Below are positions 49,811 to 63,236 of a stretch of DNA of 64,000 nucleotides, in pieces (the stretch's first letter is position 1; each line of letters begins with the position of its first letter). Made by a program: the position numbers and the translations under genes. Under the pieces are notes generated by a model that ran no database searches, was not told where the DNA came from, and saw only the letters and a program-made list of their open reading frames with translations. The DNA comes from Campylorhamphus procurvoides (Eukaryota > Chordata > Aves > Passeriformes > Dendrocolaptidae): positions 319,288-383,287 of the forward strand of contig WBMV01002647.1 of NCBI GenBank assembly GCA_013396655.1, given 5' to 3'.

Positions 49811-51474
49811 TACAATTCATTACTCTCCTTGAATAAACCTGGTTTTGTGTTTAAGACTGTCCTATGCTCAGCAACAGCACACAAGCACAGAGCTTTTCTG
49901 GAGTCTCAGTAAAACAATGCATTCTAACAGAAAACAAGGGCACCTGCAAGGCAGGTCACAGCTGGGAATTTCAGGAGTGGCCTAAGTTATCTGCCTTAAG
50001 GCCGAGCGCCCCAGTTTTGGAAAAACTACAGCTGATTTCCAGTATACAGGGACAAATCTTCAAGAGGACTTATTCAGTGTCCACTAGCAAGAATTAAACC
50101 CAAAAAACTGCAATCATAACAAGGGTATAATATAGGACATATTACAGTATTTTGTAATCACCTTCTCCTATCTCACACAGCAATGCCAGGAAAACTCCTT
50201 GTATGCACAGTTTACATCCAGAAGAGTGAATGAGCTAAACTGACAAGGATAGGTAGTATAGCCACAACAAGAGAAAAAATCCCTTTGCTAGAATGTGTGG
50301 CTCCTCTAGCAAAACAAACAAACGAAAAATCAATTTGAGTTCGAGTTACATGAGCAGCAGGGAGAAACAAACTTATAAAGGGCAGCAGACAAGAAAGAAC
50401 CCACCTTAAAGGCCTGTCTACATGGGACATTAAAATAGACAAGTTATTCTATAACAATTGTTTTCCAGTAACTTCTCCAAGCATGAGCACTCTCAATACA
50501 AAATAAGGAAGTGCAAATAGAGACAGCTGTCCTGGAGTCATTGTAGTATTTAAAACTCTGACACCTCCTTATTCAAGAGTAATATCCCTGCACAGAGACA
50601 AGCCCAAGATTAATCACAGCGTTGGTAAAGCATTAGGTAGATGAAAAGGCTTACTGCTCTTTGAGTGCTCCTCCTTCTCAAATTGTCTTGACAAAAGGGT
50701 TGGGTTTGTTTACTGCATGTAAAATGCTGCTAAACCAGCTGGAATAATATCACATTTTAACATGAAAATATATTCAGATTTTGACATAATACCTGCAAGT
50801 ATCAAATTCCAAATACAGATGTTTACAATGTACATTTCCTTCATGTAGGTCTTAATGGAAACACTTACCGGCAGAAAAAGAGACTCCATGCAATTAAAAA
50901 CAAACTTTAGAACAGCACACTACAAAACATTTGCTTCATAAAGACTAATAAAAATATTTTTTAAAAAATGTGCTAGTACTACTCTCAAACAGTTCAGAGT
51001 CAAAAATCAAATTTTCTTTCTGCAATAAGGCTCACTGGCAGACACAATAGTTCTACACTATTCAAGCCAAGTAAACCTAAAGTTTAGGGAAGAGCAGAAA
51101 AACGGAACATTCCAGAGTGCCTTGTGTGTATGCAATCCAGCTCTCATTTAGCACTGTGGATTTGGCATAGTTGCAAACTACCATGCATTCTACCAGACAA
51201 CAGAAAGTCAGACTTTCCACTTTTCCTCCTCAGTAACCACACATCAACTAATCCACCAAATGTAAAACTTGTTGCAAGTTTGAAAAGGTTATGTGCAGTG
51301 CTGATGAGAAAACTGAAAACAGGAAACATGTAGAATTAAAAGTAGATTAGCTATTGAAACAGCTTGTTTCTATTCTCCTGAAAATGAAACCATTGTATAC
51401 AACTCTGCCCAGTGCTCAGTGTTGGAATCCACAGTTCCTTTTCTTCATCCCTTTTATTTCTTTTAGCCTATCCT

Positions 51475-51589
51475 TGTTAACCAACCAACTTCTCAGTGTT
51501 CAGGAGAGCACTTTGTCCATGTATGATCATTCATGGGCAGGGGGAAACACAAAGAACTTTGAAATCCATCTCTTCCTCCCCTTCTCTTT
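51475..51589 (-). repeat. inverted repeat, right arm
   Basis: Reverse-complement partner of 49695-49810, about 97% identical by eye. The 8-base palindrome ATGATCAT lies within each arm. I do not recognise the unit as a known transposon; it may be two copies of an interspersed repeat or one inverted duplication. Confidence 0.9.
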
Positions 51590-52501
51590 CTTCTATCTCT
51601 GATATTTTGGGAGTCAGGGGAAAAGGCTTCCCAGACTTTCTTCTACAACATTTATTCTTATTCTAAGCGTAGGATAGAGGGAGCAGTTGCCCTCTGCACA
51701 TACAGAGTAATTAGTTGAATTTAGAAGTACACTCAGTTTTTCCCAAGAAGAGGTAGAACATTAGGCAACAAAACACAGACTGTAACATGTTGGGTTTTGG
51801 TTGGGTTTCTTGTGGGTTCTTTTGTTTGGGTGTGGGTAAAAAAAGAAAAGAAAAAACAGCACAATTCTCACACAAGGTGTTTTTAATATTTCTAATGTTC
51901 ATTACCACCATGAACCTAAACTACTGCAATACTAGATATCAAAAGAAACTTATTCCTGATGATGATATCCTAAAACAATAAACACATGGAAAGGATTCTT
52001 TTTTTAATTAAACAAAAGTAGCATCTACCAAAGGAAAAATGTAAGAAGAGGCTTTCAAAGCACTGAGGAAAACATCCAATAGGAATGAGATTTGCTTTTA
52101 ACAGCATGCAGAATTTGATTTTTTTAAGGTGAGAACTGAGTAACATAAATAGCAAATAGTTGTTACTGCAGTTGTTGCCCAAAAAAATATCAAAACAATT
52201 GGATTAATTAACAAAGCACAATACTTATAGATGATTTTTTTTCTTATTTTCTAGGTGAATTTATTTGCCAAACATTCCACTTACTAGCAATCTAAAGGAT
52301 TAAATAAAAGAACCTTTTAAACATAATATGTATTGGAAGAGGAAAGGTGAAAACAGCCTCTTTGCATGGCAGACTTCCTTAATCACAAGGAATAAGAAAG
52401 ATACCATTGCTCTTCTTGTTTGTTTATTTGGGGTTTTTTGTTAGTTTAGTTAGGGCTTTTAAGTGCCGACAGTTTACAGAAGCTGGTTTATTCTCAGACA
52501 A

Positions 52502-52547
52502 ATATATGTGTCAAAGCTAGAATATATATATATGTGTCAAAGCTAGA
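52502..52547 (+). repeat. short tandem duplication (26-bp period)
   Basis: The 20-base unit atatatgtgtcaaagctaga occurs at 52502-52521 and again, exactly, at 52528-52547, separated by a few TA dinucleotides. It lies in PLBD1 intron 4 and is probably a local replication slip. Confidence 0.9.
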
Positions 52548-53786
52548 CTATAGTCAGTAACTTTGCATCTGCACCCATTTTCCTTGTCCAAGTGAGCTTG
52601 GAGCAATAGTCTTCAAACTCTTATTTCCTGAAGGAGATTCTACAGCAGTAAATATATACACACACAGCACGGTTGTTGCCTAATCTCCCAAAAGTATTTG
52701 AAAAGTAGCATGGTATCCAACAAAATGAACTGCCTGTGCTTTTGTAGAGCTGTCGTGTATCATTTTGATGCCAAGAAAAACCAGCACCTAGGTGCAAGGG
52801 TAGCTGTCCAAAATGTACTAAGTTAAGAGACTGATGTTAACTACTGGCTTTGGCACACAGAGGAAACAGCAGCTCACCTCAAGGGAGAAATACATACACA
52901 GGGAACATCTTTGCTTTGAATAAAAAGATACAGATCTCAATATAAGTGATAATATCCAAAGCAAAAACTGTGACCGGCATAGAAAAGAGTCAAAATAAAT
53001 CCCACAGACTGCTGCAGGCACATATGGGAAAAGAAAAAATATACTCCCTGCATATAATTCAAAAATGGAGGACACAAATATTTCAGCCTGAACCACATAT
53101 CTGAACTTGAACTAAATGCACCATTTTTCTATAGCCATGCTGATGAGATATCTAAAAAGAGAATAAAAATTACTCAGACACTCCAGAGGTCAGTGCTTTT
53201 TAGTATCAAACTCATAGTTAAATAAGTGAGAATCAGGGAACACATGTGGCAGGTAGGACATGCCTATTACAAAGAAATAACTTAGACACAACCTAGCACT
53301 TCCCCCTCCCCCTGCCTGAATCTAAAAGATTCTGAAGCAGCCAAAAGAACCTGATGAGCTTTGCAGGGCTCTTCACCTACAGGTGTTATGAAAGGGAATT
53401 AATGAGTTGTTTTCCTAGAAAGTCAAGGTTTCTAGTATTTTCCCCTATAAATTCCAGTCCCTCAGAATGGATCATTGCTGTGAACACCTTTTTTAACTCC
53501 AGTTTGAGCTGGGCCCCCATTCATGAAAGCCCTAGAGTAAATTCTATGCAAGAAAGATGCGCATTTTACTAAAATGCAATTGTTTGCAATTCAGGACTCC
53601 CAGCTTCCCAAAATTCTTGGTATGGTCAAACCTAGACAAAAAGAGCCAACTAAAAATACTCAAGTTTTCCCTCTCACATCCAAAAATGTATTAGGCACTA
53701 GACGTCAGGACAGCATTTTAATTGCCATAGCTCTACTGGAGTTAAAAGACCTATGCTATTAAAATGACCTGGAACAGAATTCTAAT

Positions 53787-53880
53787 TGAATTATAAAAAA
53801 AAAAAAAAGGAAGAAAATAGAACCGAAAACAAACAAAAAACCCAACCAAACAACAAATCACCACTAAACAAAACCCCAAA
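53787..53880 (+). repeat. A-rich simple sequence
   Basis: A run of about 13 A residues followed by A/C-rich sequence of the aaacaaacaaaaaaccc type. Low complexity, in PLBD1 intron 4. It could be the poly(A) end of an old insertion, but no element body was recognised. Confidence 0.6.
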
Positions 53881-54436
53881 ACCTATCCCACTTGCCTTGT
53901 CACAGCACTGACCATATATTTTGTAACCATATATTTTGGAGACTTAAAAGATAGAAAAGGAGAAGACATTTAGCAGTGTAAAAAAATAGGGAAGCCTTCA
54001 GGATTTCAAATCTGATGCTTGAAAATAAGAATGAAAGCTTTACTATACTCCCTACATGTTGATTCATGCTGTTGCAGGTCCTCTTTATCCTCACAGGGTC
54101 TTTTGCTCAATAACAATTGCAAAGTGGCAGCAAAAAGCACTTTAGAAGTGTCTATCTTTCCAACATTCACAAACAGATAGAAAAGCCAGCCCCAACCTAA
54201 TCAGCTCAGGGTTCCAAGTCCACTGCAAAGGATCTGTGGTTATATGACCCAAGTGCTCAGTCACATTATATACATTGAACAGCCACTAAAGATTCTGTAG
54301 AATGGCATGCAGAATGAGTACTTGCCATTAAGTATCTACTTTTACTTTTTATTTTTAAACAGCAGATTCCCTTTTCCCATGTTTGTTCACTGACATCCCA
54401 CCCCCAGCTACTTAAAAAGAGGTGCAGCAGTCTTAC

Positions 54437-54575
54437 TGTTTGTTTATGTAGTTTAGCCCACTCAAGGGCTCCCATGTACAGACCATCCAACTGTGCAATA
54501 ATATAGCCAGCATGCCTCCAAAATGGGTCATCCTTATTATTTCTGATTTGCTGTCTTGTCCATCGATCTTGCTTC
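54437..54575 (-). CDS. PLBD1: PLBD1 exon 4
   Basis: 139 nt, acceptor cctctgcag and donor GTAAGA. It finishes the split alanine codon and encodes KQDRWTRQQIRNN, then DPFWRHAGYIIAQLDGLYMG and ALEWAKLHKQT, ending on a codon boundary. The motif FWRH-GY--AQ-DGLY is a family signature. The long open frame continuing past the donor is intron sequence. Confidence 0.95.
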
Positions 54576-56448
54576 CTGCAGAGGAACAAACAGGTTGGGG
54601 TTTTCTTGGGGTTTTTAGAGTATCATTGATAATGCAGGGAGGGGACAAATGTATTATGAACCAGATGATCCAACCTTACTAGTGTTTTGAGATAAATCAT
54701 GCCTTGGAAATCTTGCAGATATAAACATTACATCCTCCATGCGTAAATGTTCAGACTCACGCAACATACCCTACAATCACATGCCTCTACCAGACTTTAG
54801 TATCAAAGCAAGAGTTGGACTCCACCTTTGCGGGGAACTTTGTCATAGCAGGTCTAGCAGCCCCACACAGTCAGTAATGGAAAACAAGCATTTGATAGGT
54901 CAGATGAACCATTCCCTTTCAAGTGCCTATTTAAGAATAAAACCAAACTGACATTTGAAGAGCCTAGTTCTCTGCCTTAGATGCAAGTGCAAGGAAGGCT
55001 TTGCTGATGGTGCTCAAACACTGCCTAAGAACCACTGCTATGCTCCTGTGAGTAAAAGGTAGGAGGCCAAGTAACTATACCATGTGCCAAATCCAGTCAA
55101 AAGCCAAATAACTCAGGTTTAGAACACGAGGCAACACAAGTTGAATTGATCCTAGGGGCAAGAGCAGCCAGTATTATAAGGATCTTAGCGTTCCCTCTTT
55201 TGCTATTCACAAAGGGCCACAAAGAACCATAGGAAATTGGGACCAGATTCTGGCCTCTTCTACCCTCCTGTATCTATCCATCCAGCATTATGTAAAGTAG
55301 CAAAAGAGAGAATGAACAAGGAAGCTAACTCTTCCAGCAGTATATGAATGATAAAACCAACCAGATTTAGCTTTCTAGAAGCATCAAGATGCAAGAAGTA
55401 TGTATAAGTAAACAGGGATATGGTCAGAGCATTCAGGGCTAAGACTTCCAAGACAGTGCAACAATCCATATTGCAAAACTGCTATGAAGTAAAGGAGTGA
55501 TGCAGGACTTGAGGATACAGGCAATAGAAAAACAATACAAGGCCACCTAGTATTGCCCCCCTCCATCCAACAATGCATCCTGGGGAATACAGCTGCTAAG
55601 CTGAGTCATTCTGGAAAAAAAACCCATGCACATTGATAAGGTAGCTATCAGGTCTTTCTCACAAGGAGGAGCACAGCAATGCTGAAAAATGAAAGCAGGG
55701 GAGCACTAAGATTTTTTGTCTACCTTTTGGATAAGCTAGAACCAAATAACTTTATATTTGTGCACCAATAACAGAATTAGTCAGAGGCATGACACAAGAC
55801 AAGGGAAAGATGGGGGAAAAGTCCCCAGAAGTGACAGCTGCACAGGAGTATTTATAATGGGAAAAATATAAGTCTAAAGAGATAAAAATAATAGTTAATC
55901 ACAGCTGAGTTTCCCAGTACTTGGCCTGGTTCTTCTCCCACTTGTGGTTTCCCACCAGTGTAGCTGCATTATTCATGCAGAATTACTTTTGGTTTATACA
56001 GCTGAAGAGAAAAGTTAATCAGGACTTTTGTGATTAGAACAGAATCTACATCAGTGGTAGAATAAAATACTAACCTAACAGAGGAAGGAAAGGATACACA
56101 ATACTAAAAATATTAAGGTGCCAGGAGACCACTGTTCAGTAACAATCAAAATACCAGCTTTTTAGAAAAGGATTTTTAGTAGAATGGCCTTCAGAATTCA
56201 TTGACATTATCCACACCCTTTTGCAGCAATGGTTTTAAACCTTTCTTTGAAAGAATGAGGATTAGGGAAGGGTATATGCCCTTCATGTACATTTAGAATT
56301 TATATTAATAATAATGACATTCAATCAGAGGGAAAGGAAGCATATATTTTCTTTATCCCAATAGGAAGAGAATAAAAACACCTGGAAAAACCTGTCACAC
56401 TCCAATCCCAAGTCTTGAATAATTTATTTTTAGTAACTAAATACATAC

Positions 56449-56532
56449 GCCATAAAACTCTGGACTCCACTTCGGACGGTGGGATTCTTAATTAACTGTG
56501 GGTACATATTTGCAGCATGGTCATACATGTGC
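56449..56532 (-). CDS. PLBD1: PLBD1 exon 3
   Basis: 84 nt, acceptor tctttcag and donor GTATGT on the minus strand. It completes the proline codon of exon 2, then encodes HMYDHAANMYPQLIKNPT and continues to VQSFM, ending two bases into an alanine codon. Human reads HMNDHYTNLYPQLI at this place (from memory), so the alignment is clear. The tail of the exon is less conserved. Confidence 0.93.
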
Positions 56533-57073
56533 CTGAAAGAATAAGAGTAGCAGGAGTTATTCTTTTGTATCTTTCCTTCCTTCAGTTTACCAACCCATTC
56601 ATCAACATGCATTAACAGACAAGCAACAGAGTCAACAAAGTAAGCTTTTCCTACTCACAGAAAGTACTCCAGTGCATGAGAAACAGAAAAGGTAACACAG
56701 ACGGATTGAAGTTTAACTTAAAATAAATTACCTTGCCAATACCCGCTCAAACTGCTGCACAATGGAGAGAGATAAGCAAGAATGAGATTGAACTACTTCA
56801 TAGCAAAACTGCATATTCAGAGAATATTTATAGGCCAGAAGCATTTCGAAAGCATTAGCATATTAAAGCAAAGCACAAGAGAAAGAGTTTTCTGGAGAGC
56901 TATTCTATCTGGAACCAAGAAAGCCACAAGGGTGAAGATAATATAATTTGCCAATTCAGTTAATTTCATTATTTGGAGCGATAATTTCAGCATGATATCT
57001 AGAAGGTTTTACTTGCCATTAACCATGTGTCTTCCTTTCTGATTAGGCTAAATATCCCCATTTCAAAGTGTGT

Positions 57074-57178
57074 CTAGAATCACAGAATATTCTGAGCTGG
57101 AAGGGATCATCAAGTCCAACTCTTACATGAATGGTGGGGATCGAACCCACAACCTTGGCATTATTAACACTAAGTTGA
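57074..57178 (-). mobile_element. tRNA-Ile/CR1 composite SINE, 5'-truncated
   Basis: On the minus strand it reads GTTAATAATGCCAAGG, then TTGTGGGTTCGATCCCC, matching the anticodon arm to T arm of tRNA-Ile(AAT), including the B-box GGTTCGATCCC. It continues into ttggacttgatgatccct, tccagctcagaatattctgt and gattcta, which is a CR1 3' tail. The A-box half of the tRNA is missing or unrecognisable, so this copy cannot be transcribed as a normal SINE. Such tRNA-Ile/CR1 fusions are known in passerine genomes (TguSINE1 in zebra finch annotation, from memory). It is in PLBD1 intron 2, gene orientation. Confidence 0.82.
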
Positions 57179-60100
57179 TCCTATATGTCTCACAGAAACT
57201 CCCACTTACACCAGCCATAATTAGATTCAGCTTTATGGAGACCAAAATTCTTGTGCTTTTTCTTCTGTTGTTGAATTCAGTTACCAGTTTCGTCCCCATC
57301 AGCTAATAGAAACAAAAGTTGAAAAGGTTTTGTTGCTTGGTTGGTTAAGGCTTTTTTGTTTGTTTTGTCAAAGTCCTTCAACATTAAATCAACTACCAAA
57401 AATCCTCAGAATTCCAGAAGTTAAAGTCACCCTTCCATTTTAGGTGAAATGTAATTGTCTGATTCAAGTCAAAACAGAATTTCAACATATCTTAATTTGG
57501 GTCAAACTTAACCAACTATTTTTTCAGTCACTGATTAAATTCAAAAATAAAAAGGAGGAAATCAGCAGAGAACTATTTTGTCGAGGTCTGGATTTGACAG
57601 AGATAGAACTACATCAATCATCAGTAAATTTATCTCCTATCCAGTGCTGAGAGCAAGAAAACAGCACTGAAAAACAGATACTAGTCTCAAGGTAAGCACA
57701 TGCCAGTAGAACAAAATTCCTGGAGCAAAACTCATGAAGGTAGCTTTCTCTGGGAGGGATGAAGACAAGAGTTCTTCCGCTTCCCTCAGGGCATAATTAA
57801 AGAATCAGACAGATGACTGAATGGTTTGCTGATGATTAGAGAATCATCCACTGACCTTCTCCACTATTTCTGTCGCTTGTCCCATTCCCAGATGATTGCA
57901 TGACCCTGCTGCTTCTTATCTCAGCTCTGGCACCATTTTGACTACCAAATCTAATTATCTACACACATTCAGGCAAAACACTAACCTAGCAAAAATGTGA
58001 ATTATTCATCCGGCAGTTTGTAGTTTGAATTAGATTGTTAATTTGACAGATGATTAACGAAGTCAGTACAAAAAGGCAGCTCTATACTGTGTTAGTAGAC
58101 TATCTGATGCATGAAAGGGCAGACACAAGTTGAGGGTACCAGACCTGTGGTGGGAGGTGCTGGGACAAGACAGAGGAGCATTCAGCAGCTTTGCACCATT
58201 ATACCTTTCATGAAACTGCAGCTACAGTATCAATTTTAGTTCTAGGGTTTCCTATCTCCCAAGTAACATAAGACTACATAATATAATCACAGCCTACTTC
58301 CTGGAGAGGACAAGGAAGTTGAAGAGACAGACCAATAATCTCCACACAGAATTAAGCAAATAAAAATCCCAACTAATTTTAGGAAGGAAATTAGAGTTTA
58401 GCATACTCCATGCTACAAATCAGAGCACTGAGACCCCTAAAGTGGAGCACATAGCACAAGTTGGTCCACCTGGCAGATGGCCATTTAGTGATTAGAACCA
58501 AACAGGGAGGATAAACAGCCAGGACACTGCCCTAACCACTGCCTAGGCCAGGAGCATCAGCTCTACTCTCCATGTTGCACCCAAAGGTTATGCAACACAA
58601 GGTAGATTTTACAGCAGTAGTTTCTTTAAGCTGTGATGACTGATGTAGAGACTGGGTTAGTTAAAAATCAAGGGATTGAAAACAGCTTCTTTAATGACCT
58701 TCAGTTTTGTGTATGCTAACAGAGGACAGAAAATTCCTGGTATTGATTGTGAGTTTTTTAATAACCAGTGTTACCAAGAATTTTCCCCCTGGTTGCTTTC
58801 TTCAGTATTTTTGCTTTAATAGAGCTTTTGTGCACATGGCTTGCATGTTTTGTCAGGGTATTATTCTCTGAGGTAAATTGGATCATTATAGTAAGGTAAA
58901 GCTTTGCAACTACATTAAAGCCAAATGCAAGGCAATTACAAATCTGGGACAAGAATTCAAAGCCTAAAACAGAAAAGCAGAGCTCTGCTTCTTCAAATTG
59001 GTGAGAAAGATGACAGGATTCAGGTCAGCTGAAACTATATCAGAAAAGAGTAAAATTAGTGTTGCTTTCAATTTGAATACTGCTCTTAGGCACCTGGCAG
59101 GCCCCAACTGGAACGGATTTAAAATATTGTCATAGATTTAGATGTGCTCTGCCACTAAGTAAGGCCTCATTAACACTTTTCTGTTTGCAGTGGGGAAAGA
59201 GAATTCATACCTAAGAAAACTGGAGCAAGTACCCTTGGCTAGATGATAGGACTGAACCTTACAGAGAGGTGAGAGACTGGGGATAAAAAAAAAGTGTCTG
59301 GATCCCAGACACTAAACACTAGGATTTGCTTTATCCAACCCCTAACTACACGTTTTCAAAACATACAGCCACAATCTGAATCAGGTGCCAACATTAGAAA
59401 GATGAAGCATGCTCTAAAAAAGGCTTATGTTTCTACCATCACTGGTAAACTGATCTGACTGGCTGAACTATCGCTTTTTCTACAACAGACCTGTACACCT
59501 ATACAGCTAGAAATGAAAATAATTCGTTCCCAGTAATCTGAGATAAAACAGTTCTAGCACGCTTCAAATTCTGCATATTCTCTTTTTTCTTTTTTAGTCT
59601 GGTTGTTTTACAGTCTGCTTAGGCTCCTACTAAGGGTAAAGCATATACTTCTAAGATAAATACTTGGTCACTCTTTTGCTCCCGTGATGAGGCCTAGCTG
59701 TGTCTCAAAACTCTCCTTTCATGCTCTAAGTGTAATGTGAGAACTGAGCTAGCTGAGAATTCCTGAAGGTCTCCAAATTGCAGGCACTGTGAAGCTGCAG
59801 CTCCTGCTCACCCAACAGCTTCTGCAGGAAGGAACCTGTGCTTCAACCTGGAATCAGGCACATAACATTTCCTTCCTACTAATGCATCACATTAGAGCTC
59901 TTCCTAGTAGGATTTCAGGGTGAGTCATTACCACATATGGATGCATGACAGCTGGAGACCTTGGAGCTGTTAAGACAACAGGGCAATGTGTTAAAGGGCT
60001 CCTCAATTACCAAGCATACCCAACGCTGTCACATTGGACGGCAGTGCCTGAATGAACCACCTGAGGTGCCTGCACAGACAGCTGACACAAGATTCTTCAC

Positions 60101-62298
60101 TCCAGCAGCTAAGTGGCTGCTGATGTAAACAAAGCCTTCCCCAAAGCTAAATACATACTTACAGTCTCCCTTGTTCTTACCAAGTCCTTCAAAAGGAAGG
60201 TTGAGCTGAGTGCAGCTATTGCAGGCACCGATGTGTGCAAAACTGGAATGAATGTTTAGAGACCTTCTCATAAGGGACACTGTGATGATGCTAGAGTTTC
60301 CCTGAAGACAGATTGAATGGGCCTGGCAGTCTGATGGGAATAGTTACAGATCGAGAAAGGCTGTTCCCAGTGCTGCTTCAGAAGACCAAAGACAGAACTT
60401 CTGCCAGCATGTTAATTAGGATCCTATAAATTTCTAGGCAAGATGAAGGAGAAATGGAGCTCTGAGAGCAATTTTAATATCTGTAGACTTAGTAAGTTCT
60501 CAGCACTCCTGTGATTCAAGAAATTGCAAACACAATGTATAAAAATTCATTAGCTTCAGTTTGTCAAATAAAACACCACCAAGGTCATGCAACTAAAACC
60601 TGAAGTAACAGGTTCTCTGTCTTCTCAGAGGTCAAGAGAGTACATTACTAATTCATCTCTGCTCCTTACTTGAAGCATCTTGAAAAGGTATTCTTAGCTT
60701 CCAGAAAAACCTTCTTTATTCAAAATAGCTTTACATGACCTGATAGGGAAAGCTTATATTTGTAACCCCCAGTGAGAAATATGCATCTCCACTGCATTTA
60801 CAGATGTACAATGGGGCAAAGACATAGCAAAAAAAGACTAATTCAGATGGTACGTATAATATTTGATAGCCACTTCAATGATGGTAAGCATTTTCAGATC
60901 TTGCACTTGTCAGAGGATTTCTCTGTGGATGTTCTCACAAAGTTTCCCCCAAAAATAAAGGCTTTAGCTACTTCTGGTTTTGCATCTTGACCCACTTTTG
61001 CACTTAATCTCCTTTAAGACAGTTGAATTTCCCACTTTGCTGAAAAGCCAAAGTCTCAAGCCCTACTTTTCCACATTGATACAAACCCTCAGCTTCACTT
61101 CCACAGATTTTAAGATCTGTTCATTACTATTTCTGCTATATTCACGTCTCTACCAAGGGCCACCCAGTGCTAGTAGCCCTACAGCAAAAACAGCCATGGC
61201 TAGGAACCAACATCAGTAAGCACCTAACCTGGAGAATGTGAAAGCCTTAAGCAGAATAACTTGCATAACTTCACTTCTGTGAAGCTCCACTTAACACCCA
61301 CAGGGGAAAAATAAAAACCAAAGGGGAAAATCTCTTTCCTCTACAGCTTAGCACAGACTATGACAGCAAATAAGCCTCTGCAGACACTGTTTCACATTCA
61401 AATACTATTTAAAGGAACAGACATATACTGACATTTGTTTAAAAGCCAGGAAGGCACATAAATCTACAGTGGAGGCAAAAGAGGAACAGGATGTGAGTTC
61501 TGGCTACTAGAACACTACCTGACATGTAATCGGGCTTAGCATGGCCTGAGCTACCTATAGTACGACAAAGCTTAAGCTTAACCACTTTAAGAGATGAATA
61601 CACTTAGGTAAAGCCGTAGTGAAAAAAATCCGTTGAGCAATATCCAATTTTAACAATATTCTAAATGTTACGCTAGCACCCCTCAGATCCAGACATAGTT
61701 TACATAAACTGATTGAATAGTTCAAAACAGGAACCTCTCATGCCAAATAATCCAATAATATGCATTCAGATCTCTCATGTATTTCATTTTGTTTCCTGCC
61801 TGGAGTATAGGTTGTGTGCTCAAAACCCTAGGATTCCTTTGCTCTTCCTCTCTGAAGTGTTTTGTTTTTGACAAGTACTACTTGTATTGAATTTCCTTTA
61901 TATGCTTCCAGAGACCTAGCTGCCTTGCCAGCAGAGCCTACTAGAGTGTGACATTATCATATGATCAGAGAACTATCCACAAATATTAACTGATCTTAAA
62001 ATATCTTCTTAATTAAATGAATATTACCTTATCCAGAAGCCGTATCAGACAAATGTTCAGACAACCTTCCCTTGCTGCCTTCTGACATAGCCTATGGGTA
62101 TTTATTTCAGTGTACTGAAAGCAAAGCTTGTAAAGCCAAATTTATATCACTGCAGCCATCACAAACCTCTCCCAACTATTCCCCAGCTATGCATCAGAAT
62201 TCAGGAACTTTTCTTTCCCTCTATCCGCTTAGTCACAGGAAAAGATGGAGCTTGTTTAACAGCAAGCCACGTGCAAAGTTCTTAGCTATATCACCAGC
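57179..62298 (-). other. PLBD1: PLBD1 intron 2, main part
   Basis: AT-rich sequence between the SINE and the CR1 fragment. I see no exon, RNA gene or additional repeat family in it. Confidence 0.55.
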
Positions 62299-62372
62299 TA
62301 CACAGAATCATGGAATCATTTAGGTTGGAAAAGACCCTTAAGATCATCAAGTCCAACCTAGCACTGCTACCA
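62299..62372 (-). mobile_element. CR1 LINE 3' fragment
   Basis: The plus strand shows acagaatcatggaatcattt, aggttggaaaagacccttaa and gatcatcaagtccaacctag, the reverse complement of the CR1 3' end with its ATTCTATGAT-like terminal repeat. It lies in PLBD1 intron 2, in the gene's orientation. Only about 75 bp remain. Confidence 0.88.
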
Positions 62373-63236
62373 GTGAGTATTTCATAGTGTCATTCTGCCA
62401 TCTAACTTAGTCAAGGAAAGAACGAAATTTGGTTAGGGGGTTATTTCTTTGGTTGGCTGTTGTTTGGGGTTATGTATTTTGGGTTTGGGGGATTTTTTGT
62501 TTTTTCTTGTTTCATTTTGGAAAAAAAACCCAAACAAACCTGTTCTGGATTCATAACAAATACAAAATTCATTCAGTTTTCACACTGGGAGAGCTTCAGT
62601 CCCTCAGGGCTTTCAGGGGTACACTGACCCTTCTAGACATACACCAGACTGCCTTCAGGCTTATCAGTTTATTTTTATTTCTTTTAAGCTGGCCAAGACA
62701 ACTCTCCATGCTGTGAAGTTTCAGTATCTGCTCCCCATGAGTTTCTTGACAGCATTTGCTGAAAAAGATCCTTAAGGAAGCCCTGCAGACCTCACTAGAA
62801 ACATTTCTCCCTGCCTGACCTACTCTGAGCTGTCTCATCTGCTGTTGGCCGGTCACCTAACTACAGGCTGGAGAAAAATAACTACTCTTTCTGCACTCCT
62901 TTTGCAATTTTTTGCAACACAGGGTTTATGTACTTCCTTCCACATACACTATTTTGTGATTGCATTAGTTAATCAGTAACATAGATACAGTACTCATCTA
63001 CCTCACCAGTGTCAGGAGAGCCTGCAGAATGAGAAGGGTAGGGAACATCTTGATCCAAAACCGAGAAGCTATACTTCATGCCTGCTACTAATTCAAAAAA
63101 AAAAAAAGCACACAACTGCAAAACATACAGTTAATTGAAATGGATGAGAATTTAGGGAAATGAAAACAAACAAACCTCACAAGTACAGAAATCCACTTGA
63201 AGTGTCATAAATTGAGCTGCTTCCTGAGATACTTAC

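Noticed and set aside
57136..57178. Functional tRNA-Ile gene
   Set aside because: Only the anticodon-arm to T-arm half is present, with substitutions, and it runs straight into a CR1 tail, so it is part of a SINE and not a tRNA gene.
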